Source: Aricia agestis (lineage: Eukaryota; Arthropoda; Insecta; Lepidoptera; Lycaenidae). From it: a stretch of DNA of 64,000 nt. Below the pieces are notes generated by a model. The model searched no databases. It saw only the letters and a program-made list of their open reading frames with translations, and was not told the origin of the DNA. Positions 45,370-57,502 of the stretch are shown piece after piece (the stretch's first letter is position 1; every line of letters begins with the position of its first letter). A program made the translations under genes and the position numbers. The DNA is taken from the NCBI RefSeq assembly GCF_905147365.1, contig NC_056408.1:13206001-13270000 (forward strand), read 5' to 3'.

Positions 45370-45640
45370 TTTTAAATTCAATGACTTAGTCAGAAAGGCA
45401 TCTAGCCTGAAGTGGAGCTGGGCAAGGCACGTCTCTCATATTGTGCACCCGGCCAGTTGGGCGCATCGAGTTTCGGAGTGGCTGCTGGTCGGTATAATAG
45501 AGGCTGACCCAAGAAAAGGTGGCGCGATGAACTGGATGCATTCGACGAAGAGTGGCCAGTAGCATCACGGGATCGTGAATTAAGTATTAAAAAAAAGGAG
45601 GCCTTTGCCCAGCTCTGGGACACAATAGGCTAACGTCACG
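45370..45640 (+). pseudogene. RTE-clade LINE C-terminal fragment
   Basis: Reads SLKWSWARHVSHIVH, then, in shifting frames, W-A-H-R-V-S-E-W, a GGA/MNWM segment, EEWPVASRDRE and EAFAQLWDTIG. This is the typical RTE tail (TEW...RRKWKDD...W...A.DR..W...GEAFAQ.W). Frameshifts and truncation; non-functional. Confidence 0.75.
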
Positions 45641-46495
45641 CTTAGACGGCTGAGCGATTTTGTTCATGAAGTTAGCGGAATAGATTAAATGCCTGCTGTC
45701 AAAAATATCAAAGCACGCCAGCCCCGCCTACACACCCTGCTATCCTCCAATCGTGATATAATGATTCCATGAATCGTGCCCGCGAGGTTTGTACTTTGCA
45801 CTGCAGCTAATAGTGAACAATATCGTGTAACAACGCTTCCCGCATTATAGCACGAAAGTAAAGGTCGTAAGTCCCAAAACTGTTTTTGGTGATTACTTAA
45901 AAATTAAATACAATACTAACATTTCCTTAAGCCATTATTTTATAAAGTGTGTGATTGTAGTAGTTCAAGTTATTTAATGATAGTAACTCAATAAGTGTAA
46001 CAGATATTTTTTGTTGAAAAGCCCAAAAAGATTCATAATTTCGAAAAATATAACTATCGAGTCAAAATAAGTGAATCGTGTTTTCCATTAGGCAAATATC
46101 AGATAAATATTAAATATACGATGATTATTTATATTTACTTATATAAATAATCATTGATATTTATAAATATCAATTTCATTTGAGTCAATCGTCTTCCGAG
46201 ATCGTAATACTTATTAGAAAAATACACAGTAATTTTGGCAGCCCGCTCTTAACATCTAAGCATAGTCCATAGACTACATTTTACTCAGAAAAAAAAAATT
46301 TAATTCAAAAATGAAAAGTGTCGGGACAATAAAAATCGTCTACATATTATGAAATTAATTTTCTTATAAATGATTATTTTATTGTTAGAAAATGTCATTT
46401 TATTCGTGCTTTATCGAATACCGAGCAAAGCTCGGTCAAATAGTCATATCATAACAATATGTTGAATTAAAATCATTTTCAGGATTTCAATTACT
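45640..46495. other. AT-rich non-coding stretch
   Basis: Contains a fold-back around 46090-46175 (ATTATTTATATTTACTTATATAAATAAT). No gene seen. Confidence 0.5.
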
Positions 46496-46758
46496 CTAAA
46501 TCACCTCTAAATATGATGAATGTTTCCAAATTTTCCAATACTGTCCATTCTCGCCTAAACAATATTTTGGAGGTTGATGATTATTATGGCTATTCCGGAA
46601 CAAAAATATGTTTTGTCTCACTTGCTTGATACTGCATTTGCAGCCACTTGACTGTTTAGCACAATAGTAAATATTACTAGTACATTTTTTCTTTGAAAAT
46701 GTGTACCCTTCATACATCAACAAAGATCCTCCTCGTTGTGTTGTTATAAATTGGGGGC
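46496..46758 (-). CDS. mod(mdg4): FLYWCH zinc-finger terminal exon 18 (altered His spacing)
   Basis: The acceptor AAATTTTTCAG ends at 46759. It reads GC-CCC-CAA-TTT (G-P-Q-F), ITTQRGGSLLMYEGYTFSKK, IYYCAKQSSGCKCSI, then S-H-N-N-H-Q-P-P and YCLGENGQYWKI plus a nine-residue extension to the stop at 46496. The histidines are separated by two residues instead of one, through an extra codon in the AATAATCATC run. A zinc site may still form. Rightmost minus-strand copy. Confidence 0.84.
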
Positions 46759-46808
46759 CTGAAAAATTTAACAATTTAAAAAAAACATCCTACTTCCTAC
46801 TATCCTAG

Positions 46809-47731
46809 TCCTAGTAATATTATAAAGGCAAAAGTTTGTTTGGATGTATAGATGTATGAATGTATGGATGTTTGTTACTCTTTCACTCAAAAACTACTGA
46901 ACGGATTTAAATGAAACTTTACAATAATATAGCTTATACATCAGAATAACACATAGGCTACAATTTTAACCGACTTTCGAAATGGGGGAGATGTTATGTT
47001 CGTTTTCTTATGTTCAACGATTACTCCGCCGTTTGTTTTAACCGATTTTCAAAATTTTTCTTTTGGTATATAGGGTATCATCCCAATTTGGTATTATATT
47101 CACAAAAGTGGTGATCTGATGAAGGATCCATAAGTAATCGAGGGAACTCTTCAAAATTGATAGGGAAACAATATGTGGTGACTTCGGTTTCGTGAGAAGT
47201 ATTCTAAGTTTATGCTACCAACAAGTAAGATTTTGCACCGAGGTATACCTGGTATACCGTGGTTCGGAAGGTGCTAAGAGAACTCCTGATTCTTTATTGA
47301 TACAAGTTTGGGAATTTCGGCTTTGTTTTAAGAACGGAAAGCATATGCTACTATGCAAATTACATTCATCATCATCACTACCATATTATACCATACATCG
47401 TCCCATGGTTATGACTTATGAGCCTATAATGACCCTGTTATTGGTACTTTTCATAGTTTTTTAGATCGAGACTCGAGTTTGTCAAGCGATAATTTAAAAA
47501 AAATCTTTACCTACCTAATATTATAAACCTGAAGAGTATGTTTGCTTGAACGCGTTAATCTCAGTAACTACAGGTCCGATTTAAAAACTTATTTCAGTGT
47601 TAGATAGCTCACTTATCGAGTAAGACTAAGACTGTGAAGGGAGTAGGGACATAAGAGCTATTTTTATGGGAAAATGTACGGTTTCCGTAAAATTCCTAAT
47701 TTACGCGGGCGAAGCCGCGCGGGACATCTAG
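46809..47731 (+). mobile_element. Helitron-like non-autonomous element
   Basis: Starts TCCTAGTAATATTATAAAGG and ends with the hairpin GCGGGCGAAGCCGCGC then GGGACATCTAG|T. 46960-47530 matches 32960-33520. No Rep/helicase coding sequence. Confidence 0.72.
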
Positions 47732-47859
47732 TACTTAATATAGATGTATCATGTAGGTAACTGCCATAATATTATTAGTGTTAAGTTGTAAACCAGGCTC
47801 ATAACACTAACAAAGGGGGACATTAAATTATTACGTTAATAGTTTTTTTTTCTCCTTTT

Positions 47860-48375
47860 TTAGGGTTCCGTAACCTGTGTCTTCTGTCTGTCTGTGTGTC
47901 TCCAGGCTGTAACTCAAGAACCGCTATAGCTAGATTTCTGAAATTTTCACAGATTGTGTGTAATATATTCTGTTGCCGCTATAACAACAAATACTAAAAA
48001 CAAAATAAAATTAATATTTAAGGGGGCTCCCATACAAAAAACATGATTTTTTTGCTATTTTTGGCTCAATATCAATAACTGCAACACATAGGCACTTGAA
48101 ATATTCACGATATATTTGTACTTTAATAATCAATAATAAAATTTGAAAAAATCAAATAACTAAGGGGGGGAGCCCCCCTTAGTTATTTGATTTTTTTTCC
48201 TTTTCCCCTTTCCCTTCCCGTCCCATCCCTACCCTCCTCTATTACCCTATTCCCTCTTAAAAGGCCGGCAACGCACCTGCAGCTCTTCTGATGCTGCGAG
48301 TGTCCATGGGCGACGGAAGTTGCTTTACATCAAGTGACCCGTTTTCTCGTTTGCCCCCTTATTTCATAAAAAAAA
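47860..48375. repeat. two SINE/LINE-like repeats back to back
   Basis: 47860-48060 is the reverse of the repeat at 60420-60830 (AGGGTTCCGTAAC, CTATAGCTAGATTTCTGAAAT). 48240-48375 is a plus-strand LINE 3' end (TCTTAAAAGGCCGGCAACGC ... CGTTTGCCCCCTTATTTC, A-run). Confidence 0.7.
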
Positions 48376-49547
48376 AGAATAGATAATAGTACAAGTACCT
48401 ATACTTACGCAAATTATCAAGATCACGTTTAGGCAGGTCTAATAAAAAAAAAATTAGAAACTGAAAAAATACATAAATTTATACGCTCAAACAGTATCTA
48501 ATCAGTAATCACCTTCTGATGTAGTCGGGGAAATAAAATATCAACCGGATAAATCAAACAAGAGACCTTTAGTGACAACCCTAGGTACAAAAAATCTGGA
48601 TATAAAAATAATAAATGGTTAGTGTGGGTTAGATTTTACAATTAAGTGCAGTCAATCAACTGAGGTTAATTCATCTATAGGATCAGCGAAGAATGCCTTG
48701 GCCATCAACTGGCTGCAACATTGATGGTTTGATTCACCATTCCACCAGATCACATAGAGTCCACACCCAATCTGGTACAAATTATGAGTAACTGCTTAAG
48801 TTACTCATAATTTGTAAATCATAATAACTATCAAGACTGAAAATAAATGTTACTGAAACTGTTACCCGCACAATGCTTCAGCACACATCCTAATATATTT
48901 TTATGATTATTCATGGCTTTTATTGTGTGCATAGTTAATGACACCTAACACGTTAACAGGAAAATCAAAATAAAACAATTGAACTTGAGTCCACAGATTT
49001 TATTATTTAAAATATTGTTTTCTTATTACGACCCGTTCATGCTAAGTTTGCTGGTCTGTAGAATGTGCATCCCATCGCGTCGGCGGCAAACTTAGCATGG
49101 ATGGGTAGTATGTTACATGTAAAATATACATAAGAGACACTGTTTATCAATATTTACCAACCACACTAAGAGACATGTTTAAATGTTTCCAAAACTTTTG
49201 TTATTAAAATATATTAAAAAGTTTGGCAGAGAACTTATGGAGCTTATGTAAAAATCTTTAATAAATAAAAGTAAATATTATCTCTACAAGTGACTATTAT
49301 TGCTTACTATACTATTAACATTCATCATAACAGCAGTTTAAATTTACATTTTACTGTTTGCATCTTTTTTATTTGTTTCATAAAACTAAGGGATCTTAGC
49401 AACAGGCTAAAGAAATTTATAAAATATAGTTATACTAAAAGATAATTTATAATATTTAATACACAATTTTCAGGAATCATTATTTATTTTTTTGTAAAAT
49501 AGAAGAGTTACATGCAATTGTTTGTCAAACTTAACTCTATCACTTAC
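48376..49547. other. mostly non-coding, possible terminal coding segment
   Basis: The minus strand 48714-48632 is open to a TGA (QLMAKAFFADPIDELTSVD) after a TGTTGCAG acceptor-like site, so it could be the last exon of a small gene. Its phase does not match the donor at 49547. 49030-49115 is a fold-back (CATGCTAAGTTTGC ... GCAAACTTAGCATG). Confidence 0.35.
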
Positions 49548-49658
49548 CTTTATCTGCTCCTCGGTGATGATGTAAAGATCATGTATAGGTGAACACGCTG
49601 GTCTATAGAGTTGTTTTATAAACTTCACTATAACACATATTTTCACACATTTTATCAC
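49548..49658 (-). CDS. possible first coding exon of a small unknown gene
   Basis: The minus strand from ATG at 49658 reads MIKCVKICVIVKFIKQLYRP then CSPIHDLYIITEEQIK, ending exactly at a consensus donor (ATAAAG|GTAAGT). It lies in one of the few TE-poor stretches, and the codon pattern looks protein-like. I do not recognise the product, and no matching downstream exon is certain. Treat as a candidate. Confidence 0.35.
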
Positions 49659-49929
49659 AACTGAATATTAGAAAACACAAATTTGCATTTTAGGTTATAA
49701 AATATAGATCACTATTTTAAATCCTATTAGAATTGTACTAATTTAATACAAAATGTATACAAAACACGGCACTATTAACAAGCACAATATCAGGAGATAA
49801 GTCCAAATTATTTTAATAAATTGTAAATTAAAACAACAATAATACGAATTTTGACAGCTCCCAAAACAACTAGTGAGGTACCGTTTCGTAATTCAGTTTT
49901 ACATGTCATGTCAATTGTCATGTACAACT

Positions 49930-50195
49930 AGGGTTGCCATCACCAGTGAGTGACAAAATGTAGTAACTTTGATCATCCGAAACTATTAAACTATTTATCG
50001 AAATGTTATGTAATTTGAAGGTTAAGCTAGTTTTAATACTTGCTCCTAGTCACCGAAATTCTAAATCCCTAGCTTTGTTAACATCGAAGATAAAAGAGGT
50101 GTGAAAAAGCCGCCAACCGCTTCGAGAAAAGTATGCTACGGCCGTGCCTTTGCTAAAAAGCTTGGCTGGAGCACTGCCGTGCTCCCAGATCTGTT
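49930..50195 (-). repeat. dispersed repeat with GGGCACGGCCG core, copy 3
   Basis: Reverse complement of 13178-13440 with high identity, including GGCACGGCCGTAGCATACTT on its own strand. Confidence 0.72.
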
Positions 50196-50237
50196 ACGTT
50201 CATACTATTTTCCGGCTTAAATCTCTTCCGTACAATA

Positions 50238-50712
50238 GGCATGATGACTATTTTTTTTCTTATTGGTAATTGAACGACCCTTAAAAATAGAAACATCGCT
50301 GAAAGAATGACTCTGATAGCTTAAAAATTCACCAAGATACGACAATTCAAACATCTCATAAAATAGACCTGCCGAAACGCTCCATACAAAGTGCTACGAA
50401 AGACTGACGTCACGCTTTCGTAGTTTGTATGCATCGGGAGAGAACTTTGTTCGATAGGTATATTAAACATTGCGTTTATGAAAGTGGTTTAGAACAAAAG
50501 TTGCTTTTAATTGCATAAATTATCGAATGGTATACAAATATTAAGAAATATAATTGAAAAAAAAATCGACTTGATTTTCCAACTTTGAAGGCGCATAACA
50601 AAAAAAATACAAATGCTATCGAGCTGAAATTTTGGGAACACTTATTTTTTACCGTTATTTCTTTATTTTATTAACAAAATTCGCTAATCTTTGACCTTGT
50701 CATCATCCCTAT
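50238..50712. repeat. dispersed repeat, copy 2 (see 4255-4740)
   Basis: Same orientation and extent as 4255-4740, from AGGCATGATGACTATTTTTT to GTCATCATCCCTATT. Confidence 0.7.
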
Positions 50713-52054
50713 TTTCAAATTCAAAATTGCAAACATTGACAAATTTGACAAATATATGAAACCAAAGATACGAAATGCCATTTACATAAAAGAGACAGTT
50801 CTATTTTTAAACGTCGAACTGCATAGTTTCTTTTGCGTAGAGAGTAACATAAACAGCCGTAGAGTGGACACTTGATACAAAAGTATTAGTAGGTAAGAAA
50901 TGAAATAACTTATGTAAGAGATAATTTTATTTATTGAAAATGTTAACATCGAAATAATTAATAATGGAATATACTCTACGAATAATAAAAACTAAGGAAA
51001 CGTTACTACCATACTTCAACCGTTTTAAATTTGGCTCCTTTTCGAACACTAAAATATGACAATTCAGATTTTCGCCAAGGTCGTATCCCAGGTAACGTAT
51101 CATAATATTGCGCGCCGGACGACAGCCTGCGCGGTTATTGTCATTGTCACAGTTATGAAACAAATGATTGTCAAAAGTGGATAGTATTATGCTATCCACT
51201 TTTGACAATAGTGGATAGCATTTTGTTTTTTGTTCGATTTTTTGTTGTGTGCCGTGTGGCAACGCATTGATACTATGGCGCACACATACAAGCCACGCGC
51301 GGTGCCTTTGTATGAAGATAACTTACTTCCCCTCCTTTTACTATGTTAGCGGTCCCCCGACACACCGTGACAACAATTATGGACTCAAATATCACTTTAC
51401 ATCTAGGAATTATTTAAACTTAAAGTCAGTAAAATATATTATTTTTAAAGTTGTTTGGCGGGGGTTTATTTAAATTTCTTAATTTAATTTTAGTTCATGC
51501 TTTTTAAACTTGCGTTCGTTATAGTGCAGAATGATTCCTATCAACGGGATCATAATATTATATCCCAATGAATACCATCTAGGAATGTCCTTTTGGATGA
51601 GGCCGTCAATATGAGTCCAAACATGAAACCTCCACTATGGTTTCATATGGAGCTCGGCTGCTATAGAATCCAGGTGATGCTGCAGCAGCAGCATGCAAAA
51701 ATTTACTGTTTATTACGACGCAACGTACTAGTTGTCGCAATTAAAATGAGCCTAAACTATAATAAATCGGGTATCCTATTGATTACCAGGTGATGCTGCA
51801 GCACCAGGTCAACTTTCCATTAATGTGTAATTTATATTCATAAATGTCACGAACTATAGAATGCAAAATATGAAGCCCACCAAACGACTACAAGATGCTA
51901 ATCGGCCCTTCACGTACCAGATGAACCGCGATTTTTCAGCACGGAGCGGGCTGATGATGACGAACTATAGCTAAGAACACTCTCGATTAAGTCAGCTTCA
52001 GCAAACAAAAAAACTAGATCAAAATCGGTCCACCCGTTTGGATGCTACGATGCC

Positions 52055-52100
<46 letters not shown>

Positions 52101-52283
52101 TGACAGACAGACACGTCAAACTTATAACACCCCTCTTTTTTATCGGGGGTTAAAAATACATATTTAATGTATACCTTCAAAAATATTTTTTTCTTTTCTT
52201 TCTCTTTGAAATTTTTTGTATATTTTCTTGCCTGACCTAAAAACAGTATTTCTAACCCTAAAAAACAGTGCAGTACAGTTGCA
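50713..52283. other. non-coding with hairpin and microsatellite
   Basis: 51168-51215 is a hairpin (TTGTCAAAAGTGGATAGTAT/ATGCTATCCACTTTTGACAA) followed by a third partial arm. 52053-52106 is a (CAGA)n tract inside a LINE-3'-like segment ending CACCCCTCTTTTTTATCGG. No gene supported. Confidence 0.55.
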
Positions 52284-52529
52284 TATAGCCTGTCAAGAAA
52301 GTCATGACAGGCGGGAAATTTTTCTAAACGTAATCACGCATAGGTAGGTATATAAGGTGTATTTTTTTCTTTGTATTTTCACAGATAACGCTTATTACAT
52401 TTTAAATATTGTCACCTTGCACATTTTTATCTCGAATCTGTGATGATGATAATAGAATAATGAAGTTCTCATATTTTTTATTTCATTTAAAAAAATTCCC
52501 GCCTGTCATGACATTCTTGACGGACTATA
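52284..52529. mobile_element. MITE with GTCATGACAGGCGGGAA arms
   Basis: TIRs of about 40 bases: ATATAGCCTGTCAAGAAAGT ... inverse at the right, continuing to CATGACAGGCGGGAAWTTTT. 246 bases, no ORF. Confidence 0.8.
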
Positions 52530-55500
52530 TTATGATATCGCATAGCGTATAAAATAGAATACAAATAAACTGCAATAATTGTAGACATTTAAGTCCCGAT
52601 CTAACAGTGTGGCGAGTCTGCACTGAGTACTCTTAGCCGGCGCCAGACCCAGGCCTCAAAGTTTGAGCAAACTTTGCACAAATAGGAAAATGCCAGCAAT
52701 TAACTTTGCACAAATAGGCAAATGTCAGCGCCACACTTGGCGAATTTGCGTATTTGACGCAACCATCCTTATCGTTCTTGCGTCTAAACTGTATCGCTGT
52801 CTCTTTCTTCGCCTGAGCTATGACGAAAATTAAATTTTTCCAGATTGTTCGAAAAAATAATTGAAAATGTAAATAATCGAGGTATTTATTGCAATCAAAA
52901 CATGTGGTAAGAGATTCTATGCGTTTTGTTTACTTTCAAGTCATAATTGGTACATTTTCGAAACACGCACGACGTCATTTTCAATTTATTTAGGTAAGAC
53001 CAGACGCGGCACGTTCGTGACTGCGCTCGTTGCAGACTAAATAACAGACAACCCAATTGGGCCGTATTTGAATCTTCACAACGCGCGCGGTAGTAACATA
53101 TCTGCTTTGAGTTTTTCATATAATATCATTGATTATTTTCCTAAAATTGTGTTAATGGAGTTTTTAATGTGTAATATTGGTAGGATATTTTAATTTAACC
53201 ATTAGATATTCGTTATTATGCACAAGACGTGTAGGAAAGTGATACAATATCCAGAAACGAGCTATTTTGTGTTCCCTCCAAAACTCCATCGAAAATTTCA
53301 GTAAAGCGTCTTCCACTTTACTGAATCGAACGACTTGACTCCTTGACTGTATTGACTTTTTACTTCGACTTTGGCTAGACTTTTGACCTGACGATATAAA
53401 GAAAAGTTGCTGAAAATATAAAATATATAATAATAATTAAATACTGTTTACCCGTCATTTATTATACTTGACACTGGCCATGGATATATAGCCGAAGTGC
53501 CATAATAAGAAAAAAAAAGCGATGACGTTTATCGTCTGTCAACAGTCGACGCTAGTCAAAATTTATTAGATAAATCTTAACCTCAAAACAATTGTCTGTT
53601 GTCGCAATTTCAACTATAAAAGTTTCAGTTTGTTAATTAAATGTTGTTACAGTTTTTTTTAATATTTTAATGAATATCTTATATCGCTTTGGTGTCTTAA
53701 AGTTAATTGTTGACCAAACTGTCAGTTTTGTTGTGGTTTTAACTTCGTATGATTTTGTCGAATATGAAGATTTCAAAAGTGAAAAAGTGTTATTTAATGC
53801 GGAAAAATGGCTATAATTTTTAATTTTTAATATTATCAAAAGTATACCAAAGTTTCAGTGCTAAGTGTTTAAAGTGAAAACATAAGTTCTTGGCGGGAAG
53901 TACTTGTTGTCAAGGTACGAGTAATTTTTATTTTTACGTTGTATCTCTATTATTTATCAAAGGCAGAAAAAATCTGATTGCCTTAATAACGTTTAGATGT
54001 TAACAAACACTTTGAAGAGACTGATAAAGGTCAAAGTGTTACTCTATCTTGAAGAAATGTTTAATACATAGTAACAAAAAAGTTGTGTTATTCCATTCTA
54101 AGGACTGTTCAGAGTCTCCATCACCCTTGAGAGGGATCCTTTATCATTGAAATAATGTTTCTGTCAGACATAAGTACCTAATTATATTGTTATCAAACTA
54201 AATTAAACTAGTTAAAAGAGTAAAAATTTCTAGTTAACAAGTAATTTTGTTTGCAGATTTGAGGTTTTGTTTGAGCAGAATTGGTAAGTTTTTGATTTTA
54301 TTTTGAAAACAACCACAAAGTCCTGTTTGAATTATGTATGCTACCAACAATAGAATATGCAAAGGCTAGAGCAGCTATACTCAACCTGCAGCCCGCCAAG
54401 ACTTTATCAGTAGCTGGTGTAAAAGTAAGGATAATGTCAAATTGTTTTGATTTTGTTTGCGGCCTGTTATACCAAGACTAACATATATGTTTGTGGCCAG
54501 CATAAAAAAAAGGTTGAGTCATATATATAGTATTGGTTCTATTTTATTATAAACATAAGCTGTTGGTTTTCCAAAACAAATAAATAAATATCACTGGACT
54601 AGAGGATAGGGCTCTAGGTCAAAACCCGTCTGCCTTACATGGTCACATTGATTGTTGTTGTTCACACCCTATATTTTTTATGTCTGTGTGCAGATAAAAT
54701 AAGTAAAATTTTCTTGAAGCTTCAATGGTAATTTTATACTGTGAAAACAATAATCAGTTTTGTCTTTTTAATAAACTACAATTGACAGCATAAATAAGGA
54801 ATCCAATAAATTTTTGGTATTTTTTACATATTATAAAATAATAATTTATTTTTTTAATGCCAATAATACAAAATACAAAGTTATTATTATAGAATTGATT
54901 GATTATTAATATAATACATAGTTAATTTATAAATATTTGACACACCATGATTAGACTTGCATTTAAAGCATGCAATAGATTTTTACTTGTTGTTATTGAA
55001 TAATAGTAAATAAAATTGTTTACTCAAAGAATGTTCAATAAATATTTTGTGTCTTATTATTATTGGTGATTTTATTTTGCTTTTTATCACTATCCTCTTT
55101 AAAAACAATGTAAATAATTTATTCAAAACATCCTTTAAAAATAGTAATTTCATCCTGAAGTGAAGTGGTATGAGCTGGTTAAAATATACCTATCTCAACG
55201 ATAAATGTGTGATAGGATATTGACTACATGTAAATGTTTCATCCACACTATCTTGTCTCTTATGATTGGTCAATTATTGTCATGTTTGTTTCAATGGCAG
55301 GTATTACACGCATCAATATTATCATGATTCTAGTATCATGCGATTCACAAGTGTACTGTGACACTGCGATTCGGCCTATTACACCATGAATATTATCACG
55401 GAATCATGATAATATTGATCTTTCAATGAGTGCCTTTTAGCGCTTGGCGAGTTCCAAAGTGCACCATGTTTTCACAGTTTTCGCCATATTGTTTGTGAAG

Positions 55501-55833
55501 ATATTTATTATATTTATGAAACTGTTTCTTTTTTGTGAATTTTATTGGTAAGGATAATTCTTCATTAAGTGGTCATCCGAGGCATGACTATGTCTTGTTC
55601 TGAAAATGTTGTATAATCTATAAGGTAAAAGAGGTATAAAGTATTTTCAAGATAAGCGCCTAGCTATACACTATACAGCTAGGTGCTAGCATAGGGCTAG
55701 CACCTAGCTAAAAATAAAGATTTGTATGTTTATATAAATTTTTGCTTTCTAAATAGGTATCTTAATAACTGTAAGTGGCAGAATGATATGATGTTGCAGA
55801 AAAAAGATAATTCCATATTAAACTATGTTACAG
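52530..55833. other. TE-poor stretch upstream of the plus-strand exons
   Basis: No coding gene. A 33-base unit (AACTTTGCACAAATAGG) is repeated at 52669-52735. Potential untranslated-exon signals on the plus strand are a donor AAG|GTACGAG at about 53914 and a mini-exon-like unit after TTTGTTTGCAG (54257) ending at GAATTG|GTAAGTTTT (about 54283). 55300-55420 and 55660-55715 contain fold-backs. Any promoter role is a guess. Confidence 0.35.
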
Positions 55834-56075
55834 AAGCCTATCTATTAGCGTCAACTAGCAACCAAGGTATGCTCTACTATTTGGGCTATACATACTCTGC
55901 AAGAAACAAGAAAAAAGTAGGTACTTATTGGACTTGTTCCAGTCACCAAAAGAAAGGTTGTAAAGCCAATATAACAACAGATGAAAGTCGAAAGAGAATA
56001 AAAATCATTAATGCAAAAGCAGAACATAATCATCCACCAAAAGAAAAGAAAAAAAAATTCAGGCTGGGATTTTGA
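55834..56075 (+). CDS. mod(mdg4): FLYWCH zinc-finger terminal exon, plus strand 1
   Basis: The acceptor ACTATGTTACAG ends at 55833. It reads AA-GCC-TAT, L-L-A-S-T-S-N-Q-G, MLYYLGYTYSARN, TYWTCSSHQKKGCKANI, H-N-H-P-P and a Lys-rich tail (KEKKKKFRLGF) to TGA at 56073-56075. The RGK motif is replaced by SNQG. First of three closely packed plus-strand copies that resemble one another (CSS/CTSS, TTD) more than the minus-strand ones. Confidence 0.82.
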
Positions 56076-56602
56076 ATAACTTGTATAACAAAATATTGAA
56101 TTAAATAATTAAATTATTCATACAAAAAAAATACACACTGTGTACTTGCAGACTTCACTTGGACTATAATATTTTATTTTTAACTGACATACTCAATCAA
56201 ATCAAATCAAATCAAAATTGTTTTATCTATTTTTCCAACCTATAGGACAGGGACAAAATCTGTATATAAAGTATTATAGTGTCAATGTTTTTGTCAATGT
56301 GTTATAAGTAGGAAGCTTTGGTTACGTTATTTTACACAAGTACATTAATTTTATTAAATTTTAGACACATAAATTCTTTAATTTTGCCCTTGGAAGTAAG
56401 TATACTAAATTATAAATAAAATAAATTGTTTTGAAAATGATAAATGAGTGATTCAAACTAGTTACTTATTATGACTATGTTAGCAAGAGTTGTGATAATA
56501 TTAGCAACTGAGGTATTATTTTATTATTTAATTAGACATGTTATTAGAAAATTAAATGTTTCTGATGAGTAGAATTATTATACATAATTACCTTGCTTTC
56601 AG

Positions 56603-56850
56603 CGATACATTTTATTACTTCAAGAAGAGGTAAAAAGCTTTTAGTGTACAATCAATATCCCTTTGCTAAGAACAATGATAGTAAGCAGGCGACGCTCTGG
56701 TCTTGCTCTTCGCGGTGTTCTAGACAGTGTAAAGCCCAGGTGTCCCTCAGTAAAGCAGGTGTGCTTTCTGTTATAAACTCTGAGCACACCCATGCACCTC
56801 CTTTGTATTATGTAGATAAATCAGGCAACTATGTAAGAATTTATCAATAA
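56603..56850 (+). CDS. mod(mdg4): FLYWCH zinc-finger terminal exon, plus strand 2
   Basis: The acceptor CCTTGCTTTCAG ends at 56602. It reads CG-ATA-CAT-TTT, ITSRRGKKLLVYNQYPFAKN, TLWSCSSRCSRQCKAQV, H-T-H-A-P-P and YYVDKSGNYVRIYQ to the stop at 56850. NQYPF replaces DGYTF. Only 123 bases separate its stop from the next acceptor and no AATAAA lies between, so its 3' untranslated region probably includes the next exon. Confidence 0.86.
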
Positions 56851-56973
56851 TTTTTTGCTGCAGTAAATATAAGTTACCAATGATTTTGTTTATTTAAAAT
56901 TTATATTGTATGATAAGTAACTTTGCATTTAGATTTTTTTAACTAAGTATATTTTTTTTACAATCCATTTCAG

Positions 56974-57221
56974 GGCCAGTCTTAATACGGAGTCAGAAGA
57001 AAGGAAAATATTTGCTTTTGTACAACAATTACACATACTCAAAATGCACTAAATCAAAGAAGGGAATCGTATGGAAATGCACATCAAGTAAAACAGACAC
57101 TTGCTCCGCAACTGTAACTACGGATGCCAATTTGAATGTTGTTGTCAAAAAAGGAAAACATTCACATGCTAAGCCTGACAGAAAGGAAAAAGTTAATCAT
57201 GTTTACTTTACCACAGAATAG
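56974..57221 (+). CDS. mod(mdg4): FLYWCH zinc-finger terminal exon, plus strand 3
   Basis: The acceptor AATCCATTTCAG ends at 56973. It reads GG-CCA-GTC-TTA, RSQKKGKYLLLYNNYTYSK, IVWKCTSSKTDTCSATV, H-S-H and KPDRKEKVNHVYFTTE to the stop at 57221. An AATAAA at 57366-57371 could serve as polyadenylation signal for this exon and the one before it. Confidence 0.86.
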
Positions 57222-57365
57222 TCACCTTCAGAAGGCATTAGTACCTATGCTCTTCACTGAAGAACCATGGTGCAAGTGCAAGGACAATAATGTTCTTATT
57301 GGTAAAAATACCATCCAATGCAAATAAATGTAAATATGTAGTACATATTGTGTAATATAATTTGA

Positions 57366-57371
57366 AATAAA
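57366..57371 (+). promoter_or_regulatory. AATAAA, candidate polyadenylation signal
   Basis: Canonical hexamer 145 bases after the stop of the exon at 56974, the first such signal downstream of the plus-strand pair. Confidence 0.5.
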
Positions 57372-57502
57372 AATTTAAATCGTACTAATAAATTAGGTCT
57401 CAATTATGTTGAGACCTATTTATTAGTAATGATTAGTAATGATTGTCCTTGTCTGAACTGTTAACGAAAGCATTGTATAGCAATATCTTCTATAGGTATA
57501 GA

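Noticed and set aside
48417..48446. 30-base micro-exon between TTTTATTAG and GTAAGT on the minus strand
   Set aside because: Signals are good, but it lies downstream of an apparent stop and no partner exons fit; insufficient evidence to list it.
52042..52110. CRISPR-like array of GACA repeats
   Set aside because: Simple (CAGA)n microsatellite without spacers, in a eukaryotic LINE-like context.
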